From contig JAAWJI010000016.1 of assembly GCA_022796795.1 (NCBI GenBank), forward strand, positions 1-64,000: a DNA stretch of 64,000 nt. Direction: 5' to 3'. The first letter of the stretch is position 1; the number at the start of each line of letters is the position of its first letter. The notes beneath the pieces were generated by a model, which was not told the DNA's origin, ran no database searches, and saw nothing but the letters and a program-made list of their open reading frames with translations. The position numbers and the translations under genes were made by a program. Positions 8,890-17,240 of this stretch are shown here, in pieces. This DNA is from Lachnospiraceae bacterium (GTDB lineage: Bacteria; Bacillota; Clostridia; Lachnospirales; Lachnospiraceae).

Positions 8890-9185
8890 GATTTTTATAA
8901 TATAAAAGCCCCAAGCTGTAGAAGCTTAGGGCGAATAAATCCGCGGTACCACCTAAATTCAGAAACCAGGTCTCTGCACTCTTCCAATACGGGAAACGGT
9001 CCGATATTGTATCCCTGTAACGTGGGAACACGTCGGAGCCTACTGGGCAGAAGCGAATAAACTGCCGTTGGGTCCGCTGCTCAAAGGCTACTTCCACAAC
9101 ACTGTCACGAAGATTTTCACCCTCCATCTTCTCTCTGAGCTTCCAGGCGCTGTGTACTCCTCCTTGTCACTGCATTTGTGATCTG
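8890..9185 (-). promoter_or_regulatory. T-box riboswitch upstream of ilvB
   Basis: On the minus strand the canonical T-box sequence GGTGGTACCGCGG lies at 8941-8953, 3' of a long structured leader, and is followed by a terminator hairpin (8908-8932). Stem I features include GGAGGAGTA near the 5' end and AGAGAGAAGATGG. In this family uncharged tRNA pairs with the T-box and stabilises the antiterminator. The downstream ilvBN operon implies a branched-chain amino acid. An ATC (Ile) triplet in GAAAATCTTC is one specifier candidate, but I could not fold Stem I well enough to be sure. Confidence 0.92.
8898..8932 (-). terminator. T-box attenuator terminator
   Basis: On the minus strand GCCCTAAGCT and AGCTTGGGGC pair over 10 positions (one mismatch) with a 5-nt loop, followed by TTTTATATTAT. 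It lies just 3' of the T-box sequence and about 30 nt before the ilvB start, as expected for the alternative terminator of a T-box leader. Confidence 0.88.
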
Positions 9186-9326
9186 CATTTTTGAATATTA
9201 TGCAGGATGGAGACGGATTTGTCAAGCGGTGGGGATAAATTTTGTAAATATCTTTGCCTTTTCAGGACGGTGTGATATATTAAAATAGATAGTATGTTTC
9301 TGAAAAAAGAAATGGAGAGAAATCAA

Positions 9327-10193
9327 ATGAACAAACAATTTCCCAGAACAAGGGTAGGGGGATTGTCCCTTTCCCGCATGATTATAGGTTCCAACTGGCT
9401 GTTGGGATACAGCCATACCAGCAGCTCCGCGGATCAAATGATCCGGCGGCAGTATGACAGCACGGAAGCCTTTAAGCCCGTACTGGAAACCTATCTTAAG
9501 TATGGGGTGGATACCATTATGGCCCCCTTCCTCCAGGCGCCCATGCTGCTGCGGGCCGTGAAGGAGACAGAGCAGAAGCTGGGCCGGGAGATTTTCCTGG
9601 TGGACACGCCTGTTCTCAATGTTTCCGATTCCACTAAGGCCAGGCGGGAGGCGGAGGACACGATCCGAAGATCCGCGGCCCAGGGGGCAAAGCTTTGCCT
9701 GATCCATCACTCCTCGGCAGAGAAGCTGGTGGACAAGGAGGCCGGTGAGATCCGGCGTCTGGACGATTACACCCGGATGATCCGGGATGCGGGCATGATT
9801 CCCGGTCTGTCCGCCCACATGCCGGAGCTGGTGGTGTATTCTGACGAGAACGAATATGATGTGGAAACCTATATCCAGATATTCAACTGCGCAGGCTTTT
9901 TGATGCAGGTGGAGGTGGAAGCCGTGGCGTCCATGATCCAGCGGGCGAAAAAGCCGGTGATGACCATTAAATCCATGGCTGCCGGGCGGGTAACGCCTTA
10001 TGTGGGGCTCACCTTTGCCTGGAATGCCATCCGCGCTCAGGATATGATCACCGTGGGGGCCTTTTCCGCTCAGGAGGCGGAGGAGGATATAGAAATCTCA
10101 CTGGCTGCCATAGAGCACCGGTTTCCGGATCTGGAAAAACGTTCCAGCCCCAATGAGAATCAGGCGGCCTTTGGGGGAGAAGGCAGGGCCTGA
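9327..10193 (+). CDS. Uncharacterised protein, possible TIM-barrel fold
   Basis: A 288-aa protein that I cannot assign to a named family. The pattern of alternating beta strands and helices (GLSLSRMIIGSNWLLGY, GVDTIMAPFL, KLCLIHHSSA, PVMTIKSMAAGRV) resembles a TIM barrel, in the way of aldo/keto reductases or sugar-phosphate isomerases, but I see no reliable active-site motif. There is no signal peptide. I use ATG 9327 because GGAGA lies 8 nt before it; an in-frame ATG at 9294 has no RBS. It precedes the DUF1846 gene by 88 nt on the same strand. Confidence 0.75.
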   Translation: MNKQFPRTRVGGLSLSRMIIGSNWLLGYSHTSSSADQMIRRQYDSTEAFKPVLETYLKYGVDTIMAPFLQAPMLLRAVKETEQKLGREIFLVDTPVLNVSDSTKARREAEDTIRRSAAQGAKLCLIHHSSAEKLVDKEAGEIRRLDDYTRMIRDAGMIPGLSAHMPELVVYSDENEYDVETYIQIFNCAGFLMQVEVEAVASMIQRAKKPVMTIKSMAAGRVTPYVGLTFAWNAIRAQDMITVGAFSAQEAEEDIEISLAAIEHRFPDLEKRSSPNENQAAFGGEGRA

Positions 10194-10281
10194 GGGCAGG
10201 AAAGAGATTGACAAACCCCGGAGGGAATGGTTTAATTTTAATGTTCATACTGGATAGAATATAACGGATGAGGGGATACGT

Positions 10282-11763
10282 ATGAAAACAGGATTTGACA
10301 ACGAGAAATATCTGGAGATGCAGTCTGAGCAGATCCGCAGGAGAATCGGCCAGTTTGGGGGCAAGCTGTATATGGAGTTTGGGGGCAAGCTGTTTGACGA
10401 TTTCCACGCGGCCCGGGTTTTGCCGGGATTTCAGCCTGACAGCAAGATCCGCATGCTGGCGCAGATGAAGGACCAGGCGGAGGTGGTTATTGTCATCAAT
10501 GCCGGGGACATCGAGAAAAATAAAAAACGGGGGGATTACGGCATTACCTATGACGCGGATGTGCTGCGTCTCATTGATGCCTTTACCGGATATGGGTTGT
10601 ATGTGAGCAGCGTGGTGCTGACCCAGTTCTGCGACCAGCCCAGCGCTGCGGCCTATCAGAAAAAGCTGGAGGCCCTGGGCCTTCGGGTTTACCGGCACTA
10701 TGTGATTCCGGGATATCCCTCGGATGTGCAGCGGATTGTCAGCCAGGAGGGCTACGGCAGGAATGATTTCATTGAGACCACCCGCTCCCTGGTGGTGGTG
10801 ACGGCCCCAGGGCCGGGCAGCGGAAAGATGGCCACCTGCCTGTCTCAGCTGTACCATGAGCACAGGCGGGGGGTGCAGGCAGGCTATGCGAAATTTGAGA
10901 CCTTCCCCATCTGGAATCTGCCTCTGAAGCATCCGGTGAATATTGCCTATGAGGCGGCCACGGCAGATTTGAAGGATGTAAATATGATCGACCCCTTCCA
11001 TCTGGAAAAATATGGAATCACCACCGTAAATTACAACCGGGATGTGGAAATCTTTCCTGTGCTGCAGTCTATTTTTCAGCAGATTTTCGGGGAATCCCCC
11101 TACTTTTCGCCCACAGATATGGGGGTGAATATGGCGGGAAACTGCATCATTGACGACCAGGCAGTGGAAAAGGCTGCCTTTCAGGAGATTATCCGGCGCT
11201 ATTATCTGGCCCGCTGCGACCAGAGAAAGGGTGAAGTCAACGAGGAGATCGTGTATAAGCTGGAGCTTATGATGAAGCAGGCGGGAATCAGTGAGGCGGA
11301 CAGGCCGGTCATCGGAGCGGCCCGGGAGCGGGCGGAACAGACCGGAGAGCCGGCGGCAGCCATGGAGCTTCCGGACGGTACCGTGGTGACAGGAAAGACC
11401 AGTGACCTTCTGGGCGCTACCTCGGCCATGCTTCTCAATGCGCTGAAAACCCTGGGCGGACTGGAGGACTCTCTCAAGCTTATTTCCCCGGAGATCATAG
11501 AGCCGGTGCAGGATTTGAAGGTCCGGCATATGGGAAATGTAAACCCCAGGCTTCATCTGGATGAGCTTCTCATTGTACTGTCCATCTGTGCGGTCCATGA
11601 TGAGGCGGCCCGGGTAGCCATGGAGCAGCTTTCCAAGCTGAACGGGTGTGAGGTTCATTCCAGCGTGATCCTTTCCCAGGTGGACGAGTCTGTATTCCGG
11701 CGGCTGGGCGTGCATCTCACCTGCGAGCCGGTGTATGAGACCAAGAAGCTGTATCATAAATAA
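10282..11763 (+). CDS. DUF1846 / UPF0371 family protein
   Basis: A 493-aa cytoplasmic protein of the DUF1846 (UPF0371) family, found in Firmicutes and Actinobacteria and without an established function. Seen here: the family N-terminus (GFDNEKYLEMQSEQI), a glycine-rich phosphate-loop-like motif (APGPGSGKMATC) near residue 175-185, and the conserved C-terminal region with ALKTLGGL and EVHSSVILSQVDE. Length is normal. ATG 10282 is the only sensible start. The GPGSGK loop suggests nucleotide or phosphate binding, which is inference. Confidence 0.9.
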   Translation: MKTGFDNEKYLEMQSEQIRRRIGQFGGKLYMEFGGKLFDDFHAARVLPGFQPDSKIRMLAQMKDQAEVVIVINAGDIEKNKKRGDYGITYDADVLRLIDAFTGYGLYVSSVVLTQFCDQPSAAAYQKKLEALGLRVYRHYVIPGYPSDVQRIVSQEGYGRNDFIETTRSLVVVTAPGPGSGKMATCLSQLYHEHRRGVQAGYAKFETFPIWNLPLKHPVNIAYEAATADLKDVNMIDPFHLEKYGITTVNYNRDVEIFPVLQSIFQQIFGESPYFSPTDMGVNMAGNCIIDDQAVEKAAFQEIIRRYYLARCDQRKGEVNEEIVYKLELMMKQAGISEADRPVIGAARERAEQTGEPAAAMELPDGTVVTGKTSDLLGATSAMLLNALKTLGGLEDSLKLISPEIIEPVQDLKVRHMGNVNPRLHLDELLIVLSICAVHDEAARVAMEQLSKLNGCEVHSSVILSQVDESVFRRLGVHLTCEPVYETKKLYHK

Positions 11764-11877
11764 ACCTGCATGCCAGGGCACCGTCGCCCAGGAAAGTCTG
11801 TCGGATGCATTGGGTATCCTTGTTTAGGATGTTGTATGGATTGGAAAATGCAGATATAAAGGAGCAGAAGCGCAGCA

Positions 11878-12561
11878 ATGATGCAGGTATATGGGCGGCT
11901 TACCGGGGAGGGGCAGGGATCTTTAGAGGTGCGCAAGCTCTTGGAGGAGGCTCTGAGGAACTGCTGGCCGGAGCTTACAACGCTTCCTTCTATGGAAAAG
12001 GACTCCTGCGGAAAACCTTATTTTCCGGACTATCCCTGGATTCACTTTAACTTAAGTCATACCAGGGGCTTTGTATGCTGCGCCCTGTCGGAGACTGAGG
12101 TAGGGGTAGACGTGGAGCGGCGCAGGCCCCAGAAATACCAGGAGCGGATTTTGGGACGGTTCTCAGAGGAGGAGCAGAGGCTTTGGAGGGCTGCGCCTTC
12201 CAGTGAACGGGAGCGGCTGTTTTTCCGCATGTGGGTATTGAAGGAGAGCTATGTAAAGGCAGACGGCCGGGGACTTCGGATTCCCCTGGACAGCTTTTCT
12301 GTGCTGCCGGGCGGATTCCGGGGGGAGGAAAGAAAAAAATCGGAAAATTTGGGAGAAACAGCAGGGGAGAGGGCTTCCCAGGTCTGGCAGATCAAATGGA
12401 AGCAGGAGCCGGCAGAACAGGCAGCATATGGCCTGTACCTGTTTGATCTGGGAGACCTGCCCTACGAGCTGGGAGTGTGCGTCCGGGAGCCGGAAATTTC
12501 CCGGGAGCCGGGAGCACGCACTGGAAAGCCTGAGATTCCTGCAGAGGTGCGGTTTTTGTAA
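11878..12561 (+). CDS. 4'-phosphopantetheinyl transferase, Sfp type
   Basis: Transfers 4'-phosphopantetheine from CoA to carrier proteins. Hallmarks: the NLSHT motif (58-62), GVDVE with metal ligands Asp78 and Glu80, and WVLKESYVKADG (119-130) with the conserved W-x-x-K-E. The 227-aa length fits the Sfp/AcpT class. The C-terminal about 60 residues are Glu/Pro/Arg-rich, with repeated REPE/GKPE segments, and look like a low-complexity tail. AAAGGAG at 11859 serves ATG 11878 or the adjacent ATG 11881. No polyketide or peptide synthetase is in the window, so the carrier is elsewhere. Confidence 0.92.
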   Translation: MMQVYGRLTGEGQGSLEVRKLLEEALRNCWPELTTLPSMEKDSCGKPYFPDYPWIHFNLSHTRGFVCCALSETEVGVDVERRRPQKYQERILGRFSEEEQRLWRAAPSSERERLFFRMWVLKESYVKADGRGLRIPLDSFSVLPGGFRGEERKKSENLGETAGERASQVWQIKWKQEPAEQAAYGLYLFDLGDLPYELGVCVREPEISREPGARTGKPEIPAEVRFL

Positions 12562-12609
12562 AAACGTTCACCCAGAGCATACCGTTTACGGAAAGAGAAG
12601 CCCCTGATC

Positions 12610-13374
12610 TTAGAAAAACAGGATTTTCAAAAACAGAATAGCAAGCACAACAAGGATAATGGGACGCACAATACGCGTCCCGTTTTTCACCACCAGACCA
12701 GAGCCCAGGTAATGACCTGCCATGCAGAACAGGGCGGCGGGAAGCCCCAGGGCATAGAACACCTTTCCGTTTAAGAGAAAGACCACCAGAGAGCCCAGAT
12801 TGGAGGAAAGGTTTACAGCCTTGGTGTTGGCGGAGGCAGTGAGAATGTCCAGTCTTACCAGGCCCGTGTAGAGCAGGAGCAGGAAGGTGCCTGTGCCGGG
12901 ACCGTAAAATCCGTCATAGCAGCCCACCACCAGAGAGATTGCCATGGAATACAGCATTGCCCGGGACCGGGGCAGGGGCGGCTTGGCGGGGACAGCCTCC
13001 GGCTCTATATCCTTTTTGTTTTTCCGCAGCACGTGCCAGGCTACCACCACCAGGACGGGAAGCAGCAGGTACTGAATCAGCGCCTCGCTTGCCAGCAGGG
13101 AAAGGCGGGAGCCCAGAGCAGATCCCAGCAGGGCGCAGAGAATGGAGAGGCCGGCCAGGGAGAGATCCAGGTAGCGGACCAGCCGGGCAGCGGAGATGGT
13201 GGTGCCGATGGTGGAGGAGAGCTTGTTGGTGGCAATGGCCGTGTGGGGCGGCAGGCCTGCCAGCAGAAAAGCAGGCAGGGAGATGAGTCCCCCGCCTCCG
13301 GCAATAGAATCTATGAATCCCGCCAGAAAGACCAGCGGGCATACAATCAGCAGCATGTTCAGGGTAAGTTCCAT
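12610..13374 (-). CDS. TSUP-family (TauE/SafE) membrane transporter
   Basis: A 254-aa integral membrane protein with about eight hydrophobic segments and the TSUP signatures: FIDSIAGGGGLISLPAFLLAG near the N-terminus and YDGFYGPGTGTFLLL in the second half. TSUP proteins move sulfite, organosulfonates or similar sulfur-containing anions, or their products. The substrate cannot be read from sequence. ATG 13374 follows AAAGGAAG. It stands alone on the minus strand between two plus-strand genes, so it probably has its own promoter. Confidence 0.9.
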   Translation of the reverse strand: MELTLNMLLIVCPLVFLAGFIDSIAGGGGLISLPAFLLAGLPPHTAIATNKLSSTIGTTISAARLVRYLDLSLAGLSILCALLGSALGSRLSLLASEALIQYLLLPVLVVVAWHVLRKNKKDIEPEAVPAKPPLPRSRAMLYSMAISLVVGCYDGFYGPGTGTFLLLLYTGLVRLDILTASANTKAVNLSSNLGSLVVFLLNGKVFYALGLPAALFCMAGHYLGSGLVVKNGTRIVRPIILVVLAILFLKILFF

Positions 13375-13532
13375 GGGAAAAGCTTCCTTTCATCTATAAG
13401 AATCAGGCTGCAGCCAGGGGCTGCTTCCGCCTGAATCAATATACCACAGGAACAGGAAAATGTATACAGGAGACTAAATTTTGCTGGCTTTTTGCTGGCC
13501 TTTTTGGTAGAATGGGGCAGAGGTGATGCGAC

Positions 13533-14669
13533 ATGAAAAGGGGACAGAGCGAGAATTTGAATGACAGGAGCAGGAATACGGATGATCTGGATCAATATGA
13601 TCTGGATTTGGACTGGGAGGAATTAGATCAGCCTGACTCGGATTGGGAGAATTTGGACCAGACAGATTCGGATTGGGAGGAATCAGACCAGTTTGATCCG
13701 GATTCGGAGGACTATGGTCAGGACTTGGGCCGTGAGTACAGCGGAGACTTTGAGGATGACCAGGACGCCATAGACTTTGAGGAAGATCAGGAGAACCAGG
13801 ATTTGGATAAGATAGAGGAGCACAGAAAGTGGGAGAAAACTACAAAGCGCAGGGGAAAACGCCGGCAGGGCGGAAAGATCTGGCTGGCCCTGATCGGGGT
13901 CTGCCTGTGCGTCATGGGCTTTTCCGTCTACCAGCTGGTTTCTATTTACCTGGAATACAAAGCCGGTACAGATGAATATCAGGAGCTGCAGCAATATGTG
14001 CTGGCTGATCTGCCGGCCCCCGGGGAGACAAAGGGATCGGAGGAGAACGGCGGGGAAGCAGAGCCTGAGGAGAATGGAGACGAAGCGGAGGGCGGATCAG
14101 AGACCGAGGACAGTATCCAGAGAGTGAGCTTTGACGAGCTGAAGGAAATCAACAGCAATATTGTGGGCTGGATTCAGATTCCCGGAACAAAAATCAGCTA
14201 TCCGGTGCTCCAGGGAAGCGACGACGCCTATTATTTGAATCACACCTTTCGCGACAAGGTAAACAGCGCAGGAAGTATTTTCATGGAGACCCTGAACCGG
14301 CCGGACTTTATGGATTATCACACCATCATCTACGGCCATAATATGAAAAACGGCTCCATGTTCGGAGGGCTATCCTCCTATCGGTCGCCCACCTATCTGG
14401 TGGCCCATCCCTATATTTACATTGACGTGGAGGGAGGGCTTCTGCAGTATGAGATTTTCTCCTGTTATGAGACCACGGCAGACAGCGACAGCTACACCAT
14501 CGGCTTTGCGCCGGACGAGGTTTACGCCGACTATCTGGAAACGATTCAGGGGCGGTCCCTGTATGATACGGGAGTGAGCGTGGGAATCGAAGACCAGGTT
14601 TTGACACTGTCAACCTGTACCAAGAGCGGGAAGGAGCACCGGTTTGTAGTCCATGCCAAGCGGATCTGA
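13533..14669 (+). CDS. Class B sortase with long acidic repeat N-terminus
   Basis: Membrane-anchored transpeptidase. A transmembrane helix at about 115-137 precedes an acidic linker and a sortase fold with catalytic His269 (YGHNMKNG), Cys362 (TLSTC) and Arg370 (HRFVV). The NSNIVGWIQIPGT...ISYPVLQ region is typical of the SrtB class. The oddity is the first about 110 residues, which would be cytoplasmic: very rich in Asp/Glu and containing three exact 10-residue units of the form (S/L)DWEx(L/S)DQxD at 26-55. The usual sortase has only a short N-terminal tail. No sorting-signal substrate is adjacent. Start ATG 13533 follows AGAGGTG. Confidence 0.93.
   Translation: MKRGQSENLNDRSRNTDDLDQYDLDLDWEELDQPDSDWENLDQTDSDWEESDQFDPDSEDYGQDLGREYSGDFEDDQDAIDFEEDQENQDLDKIEEHRKWEKTTKRRGKRRQGGKIWLALIGVCLCVMGFSVYQLVSIYLEYKAGTDEYQELQQYVLADLPAPGETKGSEENGGEAEPEENGDEAEGGSETEDSIQRVSFDELKEINSNIVGWIQIPGTKISYPVLQGSDDAYYLNHTFRDKVNSAGSIFMETLNRPDFMDYHTIIYGHNMKNGSMFGGLSSYRSPTYLVAHPYIYIDVEGGLLQYEIFSCYETTADSDSYTIGFAPDEVYADYLETIQGRSLYDTGVSVGIEDQVLTLSTCTKSGKEHRFVVHAKRI
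13608..13697 (+). repeat. 3 x 30-bp in-frame tandem repeat in sortase gene
   Basis: Three consecutive 30-bp units (13608, 13638, 13668) encode LDWEELDQPD, SDWENLDQTD and SDWEESDQFD. A fourth, partial unit follows. The near-identity of units at DNA level (GATTGGGAG core) suggests slippage-driven expansion, with copy number likely to vary between strains. Confidence 0.85.
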
Positions 14670-14852
14670 GACGGAAGGCTGGATGGGTCCGACAGTGAAC
14701 ACACCATCACACAGGAACCAGTGACAGGCGCGTTGGGATAAGCAGGAAGCCAGACAGGAAACGCCTGCCCTGCAAAAGGCTGACACACAGCAGGAATGTG
14801 TAAAGTCCTGCCCTGTGTTTGCGGAAAAACGATGAAAAAGGAGAGAGGTGCC

Positions 14853-15566
14853 ATGGAGGGAGTAGAAAAGCTGAAAGAGCTGGTAGAGCAAAGCCAGCGC
14901 ATTGTATTTTTTGGCGGAGCCGGTGTGTCCACAGAGAGCGGGATTCCGGATTTCCGAAGCACCGACGGACTATACCACCAGCAGTGGAGATATCCGCCGG
15001 AGATGATTCTGAGCCATACCTTTTACCAGAATAACACAGAGGAATTTTACCGCTTCTATAAAGAGAAAATGCTGATCCTGGATGCTAAGCCCAACGTGGC
15101 CCATAAAAAGCTTGCCCAGCTGGAGGCGGAGGGGAAGCTGACGGCAGTGGTGACCCAGAACATTGATGGGCTCCATCAGGCAGCAGGCAGCAAGACCGTG
15201 TACGAGCTGCATGGAAGCGTGCTTCGCAATTACTGCACCAAATGCGGTGCCTTTTATGATGCAAAATATATCCAGGACTCTCAGGGTGTGCCCCACTGTA
15301 CCTGCGGCGGGGTCATTAAGCCGGATGTGGTACTGTACGAGGAGGGTCTGGACGATCAGGTGATCCGGGGAGCCGTGCGCGCTATTTCCCGGGCAGATCT
15401 CTTAATCATAGGGGGGACCTCTCTGGCCGTATATCCGGCGGCGGGCCTCATCGACTATTTCAGCGGCAGCGCCCTGGTGGTGATCAACAAGGCGCCTACG
15501 CCCCGGGACTCCCAGGCGGATCTGCTGATCCAGGGGAGCATCGGGGAGGCGCTTTCGGGACTTTAA
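14853..15566 (+). CDS. cobB: NAD-dependent protein deacylase, sirtuin family
   Basis: Sir2-type enzyme that removes acyl groups from lysines using NAD. Visible: GAGVSTESGIPDFR at the NAD site, TQNIDGLH, the catalytic His in YELHGS, and a zinc-binding set CTKC followed by CTC. GGTSLAVYPA and VVINKAPT complete the Rossmann core. The length of 237 aa is typical of the bacterial class. ATG 14853 has AAAGGAGAG upstream; an earlier in-frame start at 14796 has no RBS. It is followed 15 nt later by a DUF951 gene and may share its transcript. Confidence 0.95.
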   Translation: MEGVEKLKELVEQSQRIVFFGGAGVSTESGIPDFRSTDGLYHQQWRYPPEMILSHTFYQNNTEEFYRFYKEKMLILDAKPNVAHKKLAQLEAEGKLTAVVTQNIDGLHQAAGSKTVYELHGSVLRNYCTKCGAFYDAKYIQDSQGVPHCTCGGVIKPDVVLYEEGLDDQVIRGAVRAISRADLLIIGGTSLAVYPAAGLIDYFSGSALVVINKAPTPRDSQADLLIQGSIGEALSGL

Positions 15567-15581
15567 AGCAGGGGGACAGAT

Positions 15582-15773
15582 ATGGAATATGAGGTAGGCG
15601 ATATCGTAAAATTGAAAAAGCAGCATCCCTGCGGAAGCCAGGAATGGGAGATTCTGCGGGTAGGAGCAGATTTCCGCCTGAAATGCCTGGGCTGCGGGCA
15701 TCAGATCATGATTGCCAGAAAGCTGGTAGAAAAAAACACAAGGGGACTGCGCAAGAACGCGGATCAGGAGTGA
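15582..15773 (+). CDS. DUF951 family small protein
   Basis: A 63-aa protein of the DUF951 (YyzM-like) family, whose members sit next to rpsF/rpsR or ychF in many Firmicutes. It shows the family signature VGDIVKLKKQHPCGSQEWE followed by a CLGCGH pair of cysteines, which suggests a small beta-barrel that may bind metal or nucleic acid. Function is unknown. It starts at ATG 15582 after AGGGGGACA and lies about 230 nt before rpsF, separated by a structured repeat and the rpsF promoter. Confidence 0.93.
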   Translation: MEYEVGDIVKLKKQHPCGSQEWEILRVGADFRLKCLGCGHQIMIARKLVEKNTRGLRKNADQE

Positions 15774-15850
15774 GCAGTCCCGTTGGCCCCATAACGGTAT
15801 TGGTTCCGCGCCAATCAGCGGGGTGACTGGTGTGGGTGTGAAAAGTAACA
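15774..15850 (+). repeat. Structured intergenic repeat, copy 2
   Basis: The best-preserved complete copy of the repeat also seen inverted at 1-67 and diverged at 63472-63546. It begins one base after the DUF951 stop with GCAGTCCCGTTGGCCCC and ends with GTGGGTGTGAAAAGTAAC. CCAATCA and TGACTGG form a hairpin that is kept in copy 1 with compensating base changes. It sits between DUF951 and the rpsF promoter, so it may act as a terminator-like or transcript-stabilising structure. Confidence 0.8.
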
Positions 15851-15889
15851 GTAAACCTGCATGGGCCCGGAAAAATCAAGAAATAATGC

Positions 15890-15918
15890 TTGAACTTCAT
15901 GGAAAAGCATGGTATAAT
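15890..15918 (+). promoter_or_regulatory. Promoter of rpsF-ssb-rpsR
   Basis: TTGAAC (15890-15895), 17-nt spacer, perfect TATAAT (15913-15918). The transcript would carry a leader of about 80 nt before rpsF containing a TTCCTCC/GGGGAGG hairpin; in many bacteria this leader binds the S6:S18 pair for feedback, but I could not confirm that motif. Confidence 0.85.
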
Positions 15919-16004
15919 ATTGGTCCGTGGTATAGATCCAATGAAACAAATTCCTTGCTTCCTCCATAGAGGGGAGGCCAGAGACCAAAAGGAGGAAAAG
16001 ACGC

Positions 16005-16295
16005 ATGAACAAATATGAATTAGCGGTAGTTGTGAGTGCAAAGGTAGAAGATGACGTGAGAAGCGCCACTGTCGAGAAGGCAAAAGAGTTAGTGACTCGT
16101 TTCGGCGGAGTGGTGACAGAGGTGGAAGACTGGGGCAAGAAGAGACTTGCTTACGAAATCCAGCACATGAAAGAAGGCTTCTACTATTTCATTCAGTTCG
16201 AGGCAGATAGTACATGCCCGGCTGAAGTGGAAAAGCGTATTCGCATCATGGACAATGTGATCCGTTATTTGTGCATTCGCAAGGACGCAAAATAG
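16005..16295 (+). CDS. rpsF: 30S ribosomal protein S6
   Basis: Small-subunit ribosomal protein that binds 16S rRNA as a heterodimer with S18. The 96-aa sequence has the full S6 fold: MNKYELAVVVSAK start, VTEVEDWGKKRLAYEI, and YYFIQFEAD, ending with DNVIRYLCIRKD. It starts at ATG 16005 after AAAAGGAGG and heads the conserved rpsF-ssb-rpsR operon. Confidence 0.98.
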   Translation: MNKYELAVVVSAKVEDDVRSATVEKAKELVTRFGGVVTEVEDWGKKRLAYEIQHMKEGFYYFIQFEADSTCPAEVEKRIRIMDNVIRYLCIRKDAK

Positions 16296-16314
16296 AAAGT
16301 AGAGGATTGTTAGT

Positions 16315-16764
16315 ATGAATAAAGTAGTTTTGATGGGACGCCTGACCAGAGATCCGGATGTACGTTACTCCCAGGGAGAGAATTCTACGGCAGTGGCCAG
16401 ATTTACACTGGCAGTGGATCGCCGGTTTGCCAGAAGAGACGGCAATGACCAGCAGACAGCAGATTTTATCGGCTGTGTGGCCTTTGGGAGAACCGCGGAG
16501 TTTGTGGAACGGTATTTCCGTCAGGGAATGCGCATGACCATGAGCGGCCGCATCCAGACCGGAAGCTATACCAACCGGGACGGACAGAAGGTGTACACCA
16601 CGGATGTGGTGGCAGAGGAAGTGGAATTTGCAGAGAGCAAGAATTCCAGCGGCGGCGGAGACAACAGCGGCTTCCGCCAGACAGCGGCTCCTATGCCTTC
16701 CGCAGCGGCAGACGGATTCATGAATATTCCGGACGGAATCGACGAGGAATTACCCTTTAACTAA
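16315..16764 (+). CDS. ssb: Single-stranded DNA-binding protein
   Basis: Protects single-stranded DNA during replication, repair and recombination. Residues 1-105 form the OB fold (MNKVVLMGRLTRDPDVRY, IGCVAFGRTAEFVERYF, MSGRIQTGSY). The Gly/Ser-rich linker ends in the acidic tip DGIDEELPFN, the docking tail for partner proteins. The 149-aa length is typical. It lies 19 nt after rpsF and 39 nt before rpsR. Confidence 0.98.
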   Translation: MNKVVLMGRLTRDPDVRYSQGENSTAVARFTLAVDRRFARRDGNDQQTADFIGCVAFGRTAEFVERYFRQGMRMTMSGRIQTGSYTNRDGQKVYTTDVVAEEVEFAESKNSSGGGDNSGFRQTAAPMPSAAADGFMNIPDGIDEELPFN

Positions 16765-16803
16765 CAATCGGAAAGATAGAGAAATATTGAGGAGGTAAAG
16801 GAA

Positions 16804-17070
16804 ATGGCTTACACAAAATCCGATAAAGGCGATGCTCCTATGAAGAGAAGACCCATGGGCCGCAGAAGAAAGAAAGTCTGCGTGTTCTGCGGAAAAGAAA
16901 ATAATGAGATTGATTACAAGGATGTAAATAAATTAAAGAGATACGTATCTGAGAGAGGAAAGATCCTCCCCAGAAGAATTACCGGAAACTGCGCAAAGCA
17001 TCAGAGAGCTCTGACCGTTGCCATCAAGCGGGCGCGTCACATTGCATTGATGCCTTATGTGCAGGACTAA
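16804..17070 (+). CDS. rpsR: 30S ribosomal protein S18
   Basis: Ribosomal protein of the small-subunit platform. At 88 aa it has the conserved core [34 protein letters not shown] and the C-terminal [11 protein letters not shown]. It keeps both cysteines of the zinc-binding (C+) type at the N-terminus (CVFC), with a third near GNCAKHQ. It ends the operon and is followed by an intrinsic terminator. GAGGAGGT precedes the ATG. Confidence 0.98.
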   Translation: MAYTKSDKGDAPMKRRPMGRRRKKVCVFCGKENNEIDYKDVNKLKRYVSERGKILPRRITGNCAKHQRALTVAIKRARHIALMPYVQD

Positions 17071-17099
17071 TCTGACAGATTAATAATCGGATATTGAGA

Positions 17100-17142
17100 C
17101 AGCCGCCTGGGTGGATAAGCCTGGGCGGTTGTTTTTAGTTTG
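17100..17142 (+). terminator. Intrinsic terminator of rpsF operon
   Basis: CCGCCTGGG pairs with CCTGGGCGG through 9 bp including two G-T wobbles and a short loop, followed by TTGTTTTTAG. It closes the rpsF-ssb-rpsR unit. Confidence 0.88.
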
Positions 17143-17240
17143 CCCAGCATAGAGGAATTTGCCGCTCATGCGGCGTGCGGGCCGCGCCATCTGTTTTCTT
17201 TCATAAAAAAAGCCGTTTTCAGGGGAAAACGACAGGCAAA

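Noticed and set aside
10048..11781. A 577-codon open frame on the minus strand
   Set aside because: It lies exactly antisense to the DUF1846 gene and the 3' end of its neighbour. The plus-strand proteins have recognisable family features, RBSs and starts; the antisense frame is a by-product of their GC-rich third positions.
14672..14850. Possible fourth copy of the intergenic repeat between sortase and sirtuin genes
   Set aside because: Only short words such as CACAGGAA and GGCGCG match; the order and hairpin are not kept. It does hold a weak GCAGGA/TCCTGC hairpin.
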